Below are positions 36,277-50,600 of a DNA stretch of 64,000 bases, piece after piece. The position numbers and the translations under genes are program-made. Each line of letters begins with the position of its first letter. Within the stretch, counting starts at the first letter, position 1. Under the pieces are notes generated by a model. That model made no database searches. It had not been told where the DNA came from and saw only the letters and a list, made by a program, of their open reading frames with translations. Source of the DNA: Nephrocerus scutellatus (taxonomy: Eukaryota > Arthropoda > Insecta > Diptera > Pipunculidae); the NCBI GenBank assembly GCA_947095585.1, contig OX352764.1:3581001-3645000 (forward strand), written 5' to 3'.

Positions 36277-37068
36277 TGGGGCCGAATTCCGCAAGAGTGA
36301 GTATTACTGGGTAACCGAAAAATTTATGCACTCTCTTTTTGAGTGTAAAGTGCCTAGCACATAGAATCGTTTACATCCGTTGCGGCGACGTATTCGTTGA
36401 CGTTGCCGTATGAAACGCAAAGAAATGACCCAATGAATACCTTGTCGCCGTATAGGCAAACAAAAACAAATGCAAAAATAAACTGCTTTGAGAGAACTGT
36501 CAAGGCATTTGCCGGAGAGAAAAGTTGAAAGTTGGTAAACTTTTGCGTTGCTTCCGTCACATGTTTTGCCTATGTGACACTTCTCATAAGAACGCGTCTA
36601 TTTATTCGATCTGTCAGTTGCATACGTCGCCGCAACGGATTCTATGGGCAGAGCCCTTAAGTTTCTTATCGAAAATCAGAGAGTGAAGAGAGTTTTCAGA
36701 TGCCCAGTAAATGGCCCAGCTCATAGAATCCGTTGCGTCAATATCGTCGACGTATTCGTTGACGTTGCCGTATGTAACGCAAAGAGGTGACCAAATTAAT
36801 ACGTTTTCGTCGTACAGGCAAACAAAAACAAATGCCAAAATAAACTTCAAACTACCTTGAGAGACAACTGTCAAAGCATTTGCCGGAGAGAAAAGTTGAA
36901 AGTTGGTCAACTTTTTGCGTCGCTTCCGTCACATGCTTTTGCTATGAGACACTTCCCATATGAATGCATATATCTCGTCGATCTGTCGGTTGCATACATC
37001 GCCCCACCGGACGCAACGGATTCTATGGGCTGGCCCTTTAAAGCTCACGTTTTCGGAATTCGACCCCC
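36277..37068. mobile_element. foldback element with two nested inverted-repeat units
   Basis: Two related units sit in tandem at 36350-36656 (307 bp) and 36713-37036 (324 bp). Each is bounded by inverted arms; for unit 2 these are ggcccagctcatagaatccg at left and its near-complement at right (23 of 25 positions match). Both share the inner phrase ttgccggagagaaaagttgaa. Outside them, 36277-36301 and 37044-37068 form a further inverted pair around cgaattccg. The block starts 24 bases after the receptor stop codon. No protein coded. Confidence 0.75.
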
Positions 37069-38697
37069 GCTGTAAATTAATTTGTTTGGATTTCTTCATT
37101 AATACCATGATACATGTAATACAAGATATACTAGACATTTGTATTCTCTCTTTATAACATCCATCCATTGACAAATAAAATATAATGTTTCGAATTGTGT
37201 GTATTGGCATATAAACTTATTCACTTTAATATTTAGGTCAAACAACGTTTTTTATTCTACAAAATGGTAAATGCAAATTAAACTATTAAATTCATTTATT
37301 ATACTAAAGTGAAAATATGTGCTCAAAATGTGTTCCATGAAATTAAAAACCAACATCTAACTGGCTTCTGAATAGTTTCAATAGATGCAAAGCATCACTG
37401 CCAAATTTATAGAAATTTTTGAGGTTTAATTCATTTTGGAATTTACAATTTCAAATCCAACTGCACCTAATTCCATAAATATACCAAATAAAATTTCGAA
37501 TGTCATATTTTGATCATAATTATAATACAACGTAGGTTTCCAATTGCGCAACAATCTTCTTAGCACCACAATCTGGGCTTAATTGATAATTTGCTTTTTC
37601 GTATGCATCTGCTGCTAAGCCAAAGAGGAAGATTAATTTTTTATCAGCCTATGTACCGTGGCGCCTAAATTACTCATCCGATTTTGATGACTGAGGTGTC
37701 AGTTTATTCGGTCCGGTGTTCCCTTTCCACAGCGTTCTCTGGTTTTCGTCGAGAACGCTGTCGAAATGGGCCATCAAACCGAAAACGCTATTAAATATTG
37801 CACCTGCACAACGAGAAACAAGCAGTAACTACTGTACCTGATACACTCGCTGTATTTGTAAATTCGTTCTCGATTACCGAAAACCGAAATGACACGACGA
37901 AAAAATCGCACAAGTTCACAATAACCATTCACAATAACCTCTAACAACATTCTGGTGATTTCGTCGTTAAAACAACAATTAAAAGATGCTCAATAAACAC
38001 TGCAATAAACACTGCAATTATATTTTGATTTCTTTTATACAACTACTATGAGAATTTAATGATTAACAAATTAAGTACTTGTTCTTCTGGATAAAATTTA
38101 GATAATTTTACAATAACACTGCATACTAAGTCACAGTAAACCTAAATTAAATTACATTACAATTATGTTATTCATTAGACAGCTCTTTATACATTCATAA
38201 TAAATAATATTAATAGTATGTACGAATATTTTATCTACTAAGTACATGGTGTATTAAGTGATGCATGCCATCAATAACAACAAGAACATGAGTAACTGTA
38301 TTAAAAACTCTCATAACATGTCTTCTAAACACAATTTACGCATGTTTTGGCACATCAGAGTAATCCTTTTAAATAGGTAGGATTATGTCTCACACTCGTG
38401 TGAGAAAGGACAAAGTTAACTTCTTATGAAAGTGCGCACAAACAAATTTTATCACATTCAAGGAGTAGGTATACGAGTAATTACGTAATTAAGTGGATTA
38501 CAAAGTATGGTCATTTAACGAAACTGCCCAACAAAGAGCGGCTGCAGCAAGTTACATTGGCCATTTTGCTTTGTGTGTTACATCAATGGGGGTCATTTTA
38601 GTACGCCTGGGAAGTTTTGTAAGGTTGGGTTTATGGTTTTCACTGCTCTGCAGTTGTTCTATAACCGTTTAAATGAATTATTTGCTGGTAGGAGTGG
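37069..38697. other. 3' flank of Ets21C, no gene seen
   Basis: AT-rich DNA that likely includes the long 3' UTR of Ets21C on the minus strand. It has a perfect 11-bp stem hairpin at 37729-37761 (acagcgttctc with its complement) and a tctcacactcgtgtgaga palindrome near 38387. No coding signal. Confidence 0.4.
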
Positions 38698-41600
38698 TTA
38701 GAAATTTGGCGGTGAATATGGCCAATATGCTGGACGTGCGGAGAATACCGAAGAAGTAGGTGTTGTTGTTACTGGTGCAGTCGGTGGTGATGGTGTTGTC
38801 GTTGTGGTGATACTGGTGTTCATTGCTTGAGTCAAATCCCTGTTAGCTAAACATATATTGCTGCCACCAACACCTGTCGAGCCTCCTGATCCTGATGGTG
38901 AAGATGCGGCTAGTCCAATTGGTGACGACATTGATTGTGTCGACGGCGAGGGAAAGCCAAGACTTGACGACGACGATGGAGACCCATCTGGCTGAAAGCC
39001 AACATGTTGCTGATGATGGTGTCCTGAGGGTGGAATATGATGGTGATGGTGATGGAGATGGTTATGCTTAAAAGAACCCAACATGCTCGTCGTGGGATCG
39101 CAACCTTGCGCTTGGGCTTGACATGCAGCCATTAAACCGTGGAAATCAAATTTGTACGCATATCGTTTGCCATGCACCTTGGTCATGATGTTCTTGTCGT
39201 AGTAGTACCTAAAGAATAAAAAACAAAACAGAAAAAATGGGTCTTATTAAAGTCAAATAAACAAATAACTATTGCAGGTACTTTTGTACCCAACTGTAAA
39301 GGAGTTCAAATAGCTATTGCAACTGTCAGTATGTCTGCTAACGAATAACCACTTTCCATTCCTTAAGCTGTACATTTAGAAACAGAAAGTTACCTAAAAC
39401 AAAGTGACTAATTATCTGGCACTTAACCTGGGTAATAAGCCTATGAAATCTTAATTTTTTTGCGGATCCCAAAGAACATGAGTCACGCTTGCCACTATGT
39501 ATTTCTTCTTTTACGGCTCGTGAAGCACCATTTAAGGTTTCATGAGTCAGCAGCATCAGTCAAGATTACAAAAGAAGACGCAGCGGACTGAAGAGCTGGT
39601 ATAAATTCCGCAGAAAATATGGTGCAACAAATCCTCATCTTCAGCACCAACTTGTAGTAATCAAGTAAATCTGAGCATGACGGATATAAAATAAAGTATA
39701 TGAGACAACTTCGACGCCGCTTGCCGGTACTGGAAGTTTTCAACGGAGGAGTTTGATTAAAAAAGCTTTTCTCTTTCAATTGCTCCGAATCAAAGTTGCC
39801 GTCTTAAAATTTGTATTTCTGTTTGGCTTAACTTGTTTTTGGATGGAAAATTAAAAAAGTATCAGTTTTTTATATTATTTGTCAATTTTGTATTCTATCT
39901 AGCTGTTGCAAAGTTGTTTTAGGAGCACCAAACCAGATATGACTCAAGTTTAAGGTGAAAAAAAGCTTGATGCCAAACTCTGTCAAATGCTTTGGAAATA
40001 CCGAGTGGAAAAGCTTTGCTTTCACCAAATTGATGCGGTTCCACTTTTAGGTCAGATGTAACATTAAATCACCAGTGTAACGTTGCCCATGAAATCCGTA
40101 CCGTAAATCACTAAAGATTTCGTTGGTTTCAAGATATTTATGAACTGAAAATTGATCAGCGTTTCCATGACCTTCAATTGAATGGCTGTAAGTGCTATGG
40201 GTCGGTACGAAGAAGGAGACGACGGCTCGCCTTTTATTTGGTATGGGCTGGACAAAGGCTGTTTTCCAACTACTCGGGAAGAGTCCAGAAGAATAAGATA
40301 GATGGACTGTTCCATAGAGTGTTAAATACTCGGAGGCAGGCGGCATCAATACACAATCTGGAAGCGTTGATCTAGCTGCAAAATATGCAACAAACAGATT
40401 GGCTTTGTCTTTAGAGTTGTCATTATAAATGAGCGTTGTAATTGACGACGAGGCTGTATTTTTGATTCTTTTCACGAATGACCAAAAATGTTTACTTCCT
40501 TTGGGACATTGTAGTATTTTTTGCCTCAATTTTTGGTCATAGGCGAATTTGACTCACCGAAGATGAGCATTGCAATCATTTCTGGCTCGTTTAAAATTTG
40601 TTCGGTTTTCCTCAGTAGGGTTTGCTTTGTAAAACCGAAAGCATACCTCTCTAATTCTAGAAGCCTCTTTACAGCTCGAGTCATACTATCCATCCTTCTT
40701 TGGTCTGACAGACCTATTCCTGGAAGGGATAAAGTATCTCATACTAATAAGGATGATGTTTGTGATTGTATCAGCGGCGGCATCCACGTTGCTATCACGA
40801 AACAATAGCGACCAGTGCGACCAATCCAGAATTTTTGTGTGCCTAAAGAATTCAATATTATATTTTGTTGTGCATATATGGGCACATAAAAATCACAACA
40901 ACCCCCGTATTAAAAAAAACCGACCAGCAGCGAGTTAACGCTAACTCATCTGTTAATATATAATTCTTATTAATAAATGTGTACTAGTTTCCACAGACAT
41001 GTGACAACGAGCGAACAAATTTTTTACCTACATTTTATTTGGATTTTTGATTAAAATTGACATCTGCCTTTTCCGGTCTGAATATTAAAATTTAACATCG
41101 ATAATAAGCTTATGTCAGTGTCAGCTAATAGAATATGACAGATTTACTTGAATTTGGTGAAGTGTTGCTGTGCAATGATAAAAAGTGTATAACTTACATA
41201 GAGAGAAATTATGTTTGTAAGTTAGTAAAGTTATCAAACGGACAAAAAAAGTGGGGAAAAGTTTTTTTTATGTCGTTTTAAAATGTTCACCACAATCGGA
41301 AGGGGTAGAATTAAAAAAAAATTGTCAACATGTTAACGTCACTCCATAAAAGCCTCGCCTCACTATTCAATTCAATATCACATATTAGTAACTCAAAAAG
41401 CCCCTTTCACATCATACACTTCTGCATTTAAAGTTTTGTATTTTCTTAAAAAAAATTTTATTCTAAAATTTGTGTTTGTATAATTTGTAGTTAAGCAAAA
41501 GCGGTCGATGGTAACACTGTCAGCGTTGTTCTTCTGTTTGTGTGCTTTCGCCTTGGTAAACGATTTCTCTGTTAACTCCCACTTTTGCACTGCACTTACC

Positions 41601-44600
41601 TTAAAGCTCTGCTAAGTTTATCATAATTCATGTTCGGTTTTGCCTTGCGCTCTCCCCATCGCTTGGCAACTTCATCCGGATCAATGAGCTTAAATTCACC
41701 GTTGGTTCCCTCCCATGTTATGTAACTGCAGTTCGACGAATCAGCTAATAGCTCCAGCAGAAATTGCCACAATTGGATCTGCCCTGAACCCTGAGCAACC
41801 AATCGGTGAGAAGCGGCGTTTAACAGTTGATACGGATCTGCAAAGAAAAAGACACAAAGAAATGTTAGTGGTTGTGGATTGTGGTTGATAGCATTGACAA
41901 CGAACGCCATGTGTCGTCATCATCGAACATCACGGATAATAATGAAGTAAAATAATAAAATAAAAAAACGCACACGATGGAGAGGTTTAGTTTTTTTTAT
42001 TTGAATTGATTTAACTAGCAACTTCGATTTATTTTGACAAAGGTATCTTGTTAAGGTTTTTAACGAGTTTTGGTCACGTAAAATGAGTCAATAATTTATT
42101 AAAGAGTTCTGAGAAAATTCATAAAGTTAAAAGTATGTTAATTTTCATTTGCGTAGGGTAAAAAGGCACCATTCGGCGATAACAGACCCTAAAAAAAATT
42201 TAAAATCAGCCAACATACATAGATACATAGTTACCAATTTATTTATTGTATTGTGTTTATACGTATTATTTTGGAAACCAAACCAAGAATATATGAATTT
42301 TTTCAAAGTAGATAATATGCAAAGTGCCAGTACACTTAAGAGATAAACATCTCTGTAATATTGATTTACATCATAGTAGAACATTTTTACTGATGCCGTA
42401 TATCATAAGCATAACTAAATATTTATTGGTATAATATTTAGTAAAAGAGTAAAGTAAAGTAGTAAAGCCGGAACAAAGTTTAACAAAATATATTTTATTT
42501 TAAGAAAAAAAATATTATTTTGTATGATAAAATGATCGAGCGATCAATGAAGAGATTATTTTGCCCCTTGCATTAACAATGTTCGTACTGCATGGGCATG
42601 CATGTGAATGGATCTTTTTTGGATAGATATTGATACGGAAAGTAGTTAGTAGCGCAGATAATGGGATAATGCATACTAAAAATAGATTTAGAATTAAGCA
42701 CTTTTGAATAGCAAACTTTTAGGCTGTACGATTTATAAGATTATTTGAAATGTAACCGCCTGTAAGTTAAAATCAATATGTACTGGTCTGTAGGAACATG
42801 ATTGGATTAATTTTAGAAGATGACTCATTACATATGAGTATCGTTAGTTGTAAATAAGGGAATAACGCCACAATTTTCTGGTCTTTTCTCCATATTTCTG
42901 TCTATATAGATTGGACATTTCTGGAAACTTTTCAATGAGTGTAAAAGGTAGCGTTCGCTACATATGATTCATTAGTTATTTGGAATTCAACCAGTTAAGT
43001 TGTAAAAGTTCTTGCAAAGTAATACTGCTACCCACTCGAGAGAATTATAATGAAATACAAATGTTGTTGTAATAAGTGTTTTTGTGTACATTAAAAGGTA
43101 TCACCAATATAAATAGTGAACTTGTGTTATTTTTACTGTTTGTTTAACAAAGTTGTAATTTATAATTTAATAAACTTGTGTTATGTTATTTGCAAAACCC
43201 TTTACGAACTTAATCTAAATATCGTAACAATATTTATTGTGCGACCTAAGATTTTTTATTATGCAAAATTGCTTAATAGGTACCTATCTATGGAGGATTG
43301 TTCATTTTCGGTTTTCAATGATTATTCCTAGCGAGCTAGCGAGCTAGAGTCCATGTATCGAAGAAAAATGAGAGAAGTGCAGCGTAGTGTAAGACGTGAC
43401 AAGCGTAACTATATTAACAACCTGGCCTCAGAAGCAGAGGAAGCAGCGAGCCGGTGCGATAGCAGAACCGTTTACAGAATCACCAAAGAGCTGACAGGTG
43501 GTCACCGCTCTAGCCAACATCCGGTGAAAGGCCTAGATGGTACCGTACTCGTTTCAGATGAGGATCAGCTCAAGCGATGGAAGGAGCATTTCTCTACGGT
43601 CCTTAACCGTGTATTTGCTAACGATATGCACCTAAATCAAGCGGAAATGCCGGAAGTAACAATTTCCCGAATTCGCACCTCAACTCCCAGTAAATACGAG
43701 ATCGCTACCGCGATTAACGCACTAAAGAACAACAAGTCGGTAGGACTAGATGGTATACCCGCAGAGCTTCTGCGTGCAGCTCCAACGACATCAGCAGAGC
43801 TTTTATATCCTCTTGTAGAGAGAGCTTGGGAGGTAGAAAGTTTCCCCGAAGAGTGGAAGAAGGGAATGATTGTCAAGCTCCCTAAAAAAGGTAGTCTTAT
43901 GGAGTGCGAAAACTGGAGAGGCATTTGCGTTCTCCCTGCAGTTGCAAAAGTAATAGCCAAAGTAGTACTTGAACGTATTAAGGAACATCTGGAAGATACA
44001 CTCGATGCCGAACAAGCAGGTTTCCGCACTGGATCCTCCTGTGTAGACCACATAAACACCCTGCGGATCATTATTGAACAGTGCGTTGAATTCCGGTCAC
44101 CACTGCACCTGCTGTTCATCGATTTTGAGAAGGCGTTTGACAGTGTCAACAGACAGTTTATCTGGCTTGCCTTGCGCAGGAGAGGTATACCCGATAAACT
44201 AATAGCTATTATTAAAGCAACCTATGATGGCTCTAAATGTCATGTGCTGCATAGAGGAAAGCTGTCAGAGGAATTCGAGATCCTAAGTGGGGTACGACAA
44301 GGTTGCATTCTATCGCCGATACTTTTTTTGTTGGTGATTAGCGATGTACTTCGCGCAGCTTTATCTACTGGAAACGGAGGAATTCGTTGGACTCTTACAT
44401 CTCAACTCAAACATCTGGATTACGCTGACGACGTTTGTTTACTCTCACATAGAATTATGGAGCTGCACCAAATGACAACAAATGTGGAGAGGGAGGCAAA
44501 TGTTGCGGGTTTGAAGATTAATACTGCCAAAACCAAAATCATCAACCTCGGCACTAACTCAGTTACTCATGTTAACATTGCTGGACAGCCGGTAGAGAGA

Positions 44601-47600
44601 GTAGAGAGTTTCCAATATCTTGGGAGTATTGTCTCGACCGAAGGTGGAACCGAACAGGACATTGCCAACCGAATCGGCAAAGCAAAATCGGTGTTTGGAA
44701 TGATGTCCATGATATGGCGAAGCAATGCGATCAGCTTAAACACCAAGCTGCGACTGTTCCGCTCAAATGTTGAATCTGTGCTGTTGTATGGGTGCAGCAC
44801 TTGGAAGGTGACCGCTACTATCACAAAAAGATTACAAACATTTGTAAATAGGTGCCTACGGAACATCATAAGGGTTTTCTGGCCTAACCGTATCTCTAAC
44901 GAACATCTTTACCAGAGAACGGGTCAGGAACCAATAGGCACAACCATCCAACGACGGAAGTGGCAGTGGATTGGTCATACACTCCGAAAAGGCGACAGTT
45001 CCATAGCAAACTACGCAATGCAATGGAACCCGTTATCTCAGGATGGTAGAAGAACGGGTCGTCCGAGAAATACATGGCGCAGAACAGTTGAGGAGGAGGC
45101 ACGGCAATTGGGGAAGAGTTGGAGAGAGCTGAAGCTCATTGCCAGGAACCGCACGCGATGGCGCGTAGGCGTAGTAGAGGCCCTAGGACCCATAAGGGGA
45201 TACAGGACATAAAGAGAAGAATGATTATTCCACACAAGAAGAAAAACCTGCTCTAAAAGTCTTCTTTGTGAGGTAAGGTCCACAAACCAACATACAGGTA
45301 ATGGATTTATGATTTGATGTGGCGTAAAATATTAAAAATAATTCTGGATGTTATTCTGTTCTGTGCCAAAAATAATATTGCTCTTAGAGATTCAAATAAA
45401 AAAAATGAAGATCCTAATTGTGGATTTTTTTTTTTTAAATTTGATAAAAATTCCTAGCCATTATAATAGTATATTGAAAAAAGGTATTGAAAAACATAAA
45501 AAACGGTTGACTTTCATATTTTCACCTATTATTCAAAATGAAAAAATTAAATAATAAAAAAATTGAATAAAAGATAGAAAATAGATTTATAGCAACTAAA
45601 ATTGTTATAAAATAAATAAAAATGTTAATGAAAACTTGAAATATTTCAGCCCTAAAAAAGTCACAAAAAGAGCCTAAAATGCTTAGCTTGAAATATTTTA
45701 AGTTTTCATTAACAACATTCCAGCTTTTTTTGTTATATTTTTCACTTTATTTTATATTTTATTTATTAGTTTTTAATAAAATATAATTTTAATTGTAAAG
45801 AGATGAGATGGGAATATGGATTTCTCCACAAGACCCCAAAAAGAACCTAAAATATCTCAAAAATACACCAAGAGACATCCAAAATGACCCCACCTCAAGA
45901 CCCTCTTAACACCCGCTTAAGATGCCACTCATGACCTTTTCACATCAGAACCCCAATCCCCAATCGACCGCCATAAAACCCCCTCAGGGCATCCTCAAGA
46001 GCCCAATCAAGACCCTCTCAAAACCGCAGCTGAACCCCTCTCAAAAAACTTCGAGACCCCCTCAAGACTACCCTCGTGATTACCACAAGACCCTCTTAAG
46101 ACCTTCTTAAACCCCATCAAGTCCATCCCTCAAAGAAGGCCCCCAAGACCAACTAAAAACCCCTCAAATTGACTCTTCAAGACCCTCTTTAAACCGCAAC
46201 AGAATCCTCGTAAGACCTAAACCCCTCGAGACCATACCAACGACCCTATCAAAACCCCCTCATGACCCCCCTGAAAACCACCTAAAGCCCCCCCCCTCAA
46301 TAACCACTTAAAACCCTCTTAGGACCCCCTCAGTATCCTCTCAAAACCCTCAAAGCACTCCCAAAACACCTTAAGTCCCTAAAGACCCCCCATCTAGTCC
46401 CACCAAAGGACCCCCAAAAACCCCCATTTAAATCCCCTAAAAACCCTTTAAGACCCCCTCTAGACTCAAGACCCCACTCAAGAACCCTTAAAACAATCTC
46501 AATACCCCCTCAAGACTCCTCTCAAAAACCCCTTCAAACCTAATCAAGACCTAACTAAGGACCATCTTAAAACTCAAGACGCCCTCAAACCCCCTTAAGA
46601 CAAAATCAACGCCTTTTCAAAACTCCCTCAAGACCCCACTCAAGAACCTCTTAACACCATTTCAAGAAGCCCTCAAGACAGCCTTAAATTCCCCCTCCAG
46701 ATTCCACTAAGGACCCTGTTAAAACCACCTTAAGGCCGCCTCAACACCACGTTTAAGACCACTTAAGAATCCCTTCGGACCCCTCAAGACTACGCAACTG
46801 AGAACTATCTGTAACCATTTTTGTTTTGTCTATGGTTTGTCTTTGGAATCGACCAGCATTCTTGATTAAAAAAGTAGGTTGCAGCCATTAAGTAAAGTAA
46901 AGACTTAAATATGTACAAGTTCACGTGTGGGATTCAAAGCTTTAAATTTGAAGCATCGAAACTCATACAAGAAAAAAAAAACTGCAACTCCACTCAATAT
47001 TTGGCAGGCACTTCATGAATCATGACTTTGGTTTACTCGTAATTAAGTCTTATTCGAATATTAATGTTGCTCGCCGAATATTTCTGACTCTTCCAGTTTC
47101 TACTGCATCGTGTAAGGGAAGTTTTGTTACGTTGAAGTTGATTTAAAAATGTTTTAAGATCCGCTATACGAGAAAAGAGATTATCCAATCTTTCATTAAT
47201 ATCTATTGAATAAAACATTGTAAAATATATTAATTATCACGATGTTATAAACAAATTCGCACAAATTAAAGCTACAATAAAAACAGCTCATAAAACTAAA
47301 ATTGTTCTTTAAATTCTCTTATCGGAGATACACATGTGTGAAGTTTGAATAAAATTGGGTTAATTTGAAAAAAAAAATATATGGAAGTCTTTCGGTCCTG
47401 GCGCCCGATCACTTCAAAAATTTTACAAAAAGTGTTCTCCATCGGAGATATACATGCGAAAAGCGGATTAATTTTGTAGAATATTTGTATGGGAGCCCCC
47501 GACCCCGAGGGGAAAAAATTAATTGAAAGTGGTGTCATGGCAAATACACATGTGTGCAAAGTTTGAGTAAAATCTGGCTTTAGAAAGTGGGTTAAAAATT

Positions 47601-50600
47601 TATCACAAGATTCTACCACCCAGCCAGCCACGGACACGCGAAGTTAATATAGAGAATTTAAAAAGCGTAATTGTATTAATAAGCTTAAAAATAAATAAAA
47701 AATAAAGATCAAATCTTGCAGAGGGCACTTGAGAAACTAGTTACGCCGCTGACTGCAATAATCCACACAACGCATGATAGTATATAATATTTATTACTAG
47801 TATTTTTGCTATTACGTGGAACTGAGTAAAAGACAAAACAATGAAGTATTGACCGATTTCAAAAGGACACCGATCAAACTGTATTACCACTAACTATTAG
47901 TGACCCACTTCAAATAATACAACAAAAATGTTTACCAAAATTGGTAATTGGATGTTTCCAAATTAAAAAAAATTACACTTAGTCATGCTGTTTTCTATAT
48001 ACCACAGTCAAGTGGTTATGAATCACTACTCTTATAGAAAACCATTATTTCAAGGAACCTCAAAAAGCCACGAGTCGTGGCTAAGTTTATCATTCGCTAA
48101 AAACAAAAATTCAAGAAACAAATACCTACTATATATGTATTTTTATAGCATCCTGGCGCCAGTGCGTAACACGAAATGCAACAAATTCAAAATTTTAATG
48201 AAAGTTGCAAAAAAAAATTACTTAAATATTTTTTTGCGGGGGCTTACGAGGGACATCTGTTGCCGAATTCAAATTGATTTCCAGGAATTTGTCTGCGATA
48301 ATCACAGAAGAAAACAACACAAAGTGACGCGTTAGCTCAAAATATTCAAACAAAATCGAGTTTCATATGTTTCGAGAATGTTGGATTAATTAATAAATAA
48401 TCGTATAGTTAAAAAAACTGCAACAACAACAAGTCTCACAAACCATTGTAAATCATAGGACGACCAGGCGGATGATGGTGATGGTGGTGGTGTCCGTGAG
48501 GATGACCGTGATAGTGGTGCGGATGATGGTGATGATGAGGATGAAGCGGGGTGGCGGGTTGCATCCGGACGCCAAAACAACGATTAAAATCCTCGGAAAG
48601 ACGCCACATTACGCCTACATCGACGCTGACACTCATTTTTTTATTTTTTAAAAGTATATTAATTTTGTTTTAATAAATTCCTTCCTATTTATTTCATCAG
48701 ATTTATTTTACACTTTTTTCGCAAACAGAGATGTGGATTGGTGAAAACCCGTTCAACCGAACGATTGAAGTTACCGATTCGAACTAAAAACTGATGTTAG
48801 AGAACAGAACCAAACAACTGGAGCTGGACGATAGGTCGATAGGTGAAAACAACACTGCAGTCATTGCCACCCTTTGAACACACGCATACACGCATAACGT
48901 ATACTACTAGAGGTATTTATAAGCCACAGTTACATCGTTCACCTGGTGGGTGGTATTGCGAAAGACACACACACAGTAAAGTCTGCAAGGGATGTATACA
49001 GAGCTTAATGACGGGTACAGTGTGCCCCCAATCCATACCAAGGACGATTAACTTCAATCTTACCATCATTGTGATCCTGTTTGGCATAAAAAACAAATCA
49101 ATTAAACGAGTAACACCCCTCGAATAAGCCGGCGGCGGCGGCGGCGGCGGATGATGCTCATCATCGGTTGTTGGTCTCATGATTGTTTGCATCCGACGTC
49201 GCGCTGTAAGTTTTGAGCACAGGAAGGATGCAACGAATGAACATTTTCCTGATTTCCTTCCGACGTGTCATTGGGTGGTCCGCGTATTTCCCGCAAATGC
49301 ACCCTGCTGTGAGAGGCAAACCGTTTTTGGCGATGTCGATGAATATCAGGATGTAACTATAAGGGCAAGAGAGTTAAAAGCGATGGGGCGAGAACTCTGT
49401 CATCATGGAGGATTATTGTGATTTTATTATTAGATGCCACACTCTGTGAGAAATTATCATATTTGCGTCGTTTATTAACTTCACTTGAACTTCGCGGCGT
49501 GGGCGTTCAAGCGTTCAAAGAGACTTATGATTTGGCGACTGCCTTTAGGCAAAAGTTGAAAGTGTCAAGTGCGGATGTTCCAAAAGCTTTATGTGTAATC
49601 ACATCGCGTCCTGTTGTGTCATAATCATATCGCTTAAGAACTGACAACTGAAAGTCGAGTGGGTGGCAGCTGACGATTTATCATAGAATCTGTGGTATAC
49701 CACAAAGAACGGTGCGACATACGACTGTCTAGGTTGACCATCATCATCCCTGCATACCTATACCAAAATGAAAGTGTCTCCAAACACGGGTGTTTAACAG
49801 GGCAATGAACTCCTATCAGAAGTAATTGATATGATCCATGTAAGTAGTATATAAAAAGGACAATTTTATGCGCAGCTCCTTTACGAAAATGAGATCTGTC
49901 AGAGTCATTGCGATGTTAGAAAATAAATCTCAGCAGGCGTGGATAGTGTGAAATATAGATAGCAATTTGATTAAAAATAGACACCCACCAATTTATGCAT
50001 ATTATATATAATCGTCCCATAGTTATCCTGTAGACATAAACGTAATAGTCCCATCATTTTTTTTTTCGACAACCCAAAAATCGTCAAAAATTTCTTGCCT
50101 TCACAAAAGTCGTATAATCTAATCATACGAGTATAACATAATCATAAATTTATTTTAAAAAACCTTCCTAGAAAAGTCCTGTAACCCTAATTCATTGTTC
50201 ATTCGCAACTCGTACGTCGTACTTTATGCGCAGATCCTTCTGGTGTTTTACCAATGGCTAGTATAGCCATAATATTGCTTGTTGGAGTAGGAATAGTAGG
50301 TATAACGTTGGACCCAAGATGCTACCCTGAGGAACTCCTGCTTTTATCTTCTTAAGATCAGAATAAGCACCATATTGCTAAATTCGTTAGAAGCGTTGAG
50401 TCAAATAGGATTTAAGTATCTTATACAGTATTAAACCGGGAGAGTTGTTTTAAGTTTGTACAAAAGTCCTTCATGCCAAACCTTGTCAAAGGCTTGAGCT
50501 ACATCGAGGAAAATACCACAGCAAACCTTCCTTATGCATGGGCAATAAAACTGGAACAGGCATAGACGTTGGATATCTGAAGACTCAAATAAGATATTAA

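Noticed and set aside
38820..39170. His/Ser-rich region of Ets21C as a separate repeat element
   Set aside because: It is in frame with the ETS domain and low-complexity tails of this kind are normal in fly ETS proteins.
43637..45283. Minus-strand frames of 68-170 codons
   Set aside because: Shadows of the intact reverse transcriptase on the plus strand.
49179..49624. Two consecutive plus-strand frames (80 and 68 codons)
   Set aside because: No recognisable domain, no matching splice pattern, and they lie in the Ets21C intron. Kept only as unassigned.
49840..49910. TATATAAAAAG core-promoter-like sequence on the plus strand
   Set aside because: No gene follows on the plus strand and AT-rich DNA gives such matches by chance.
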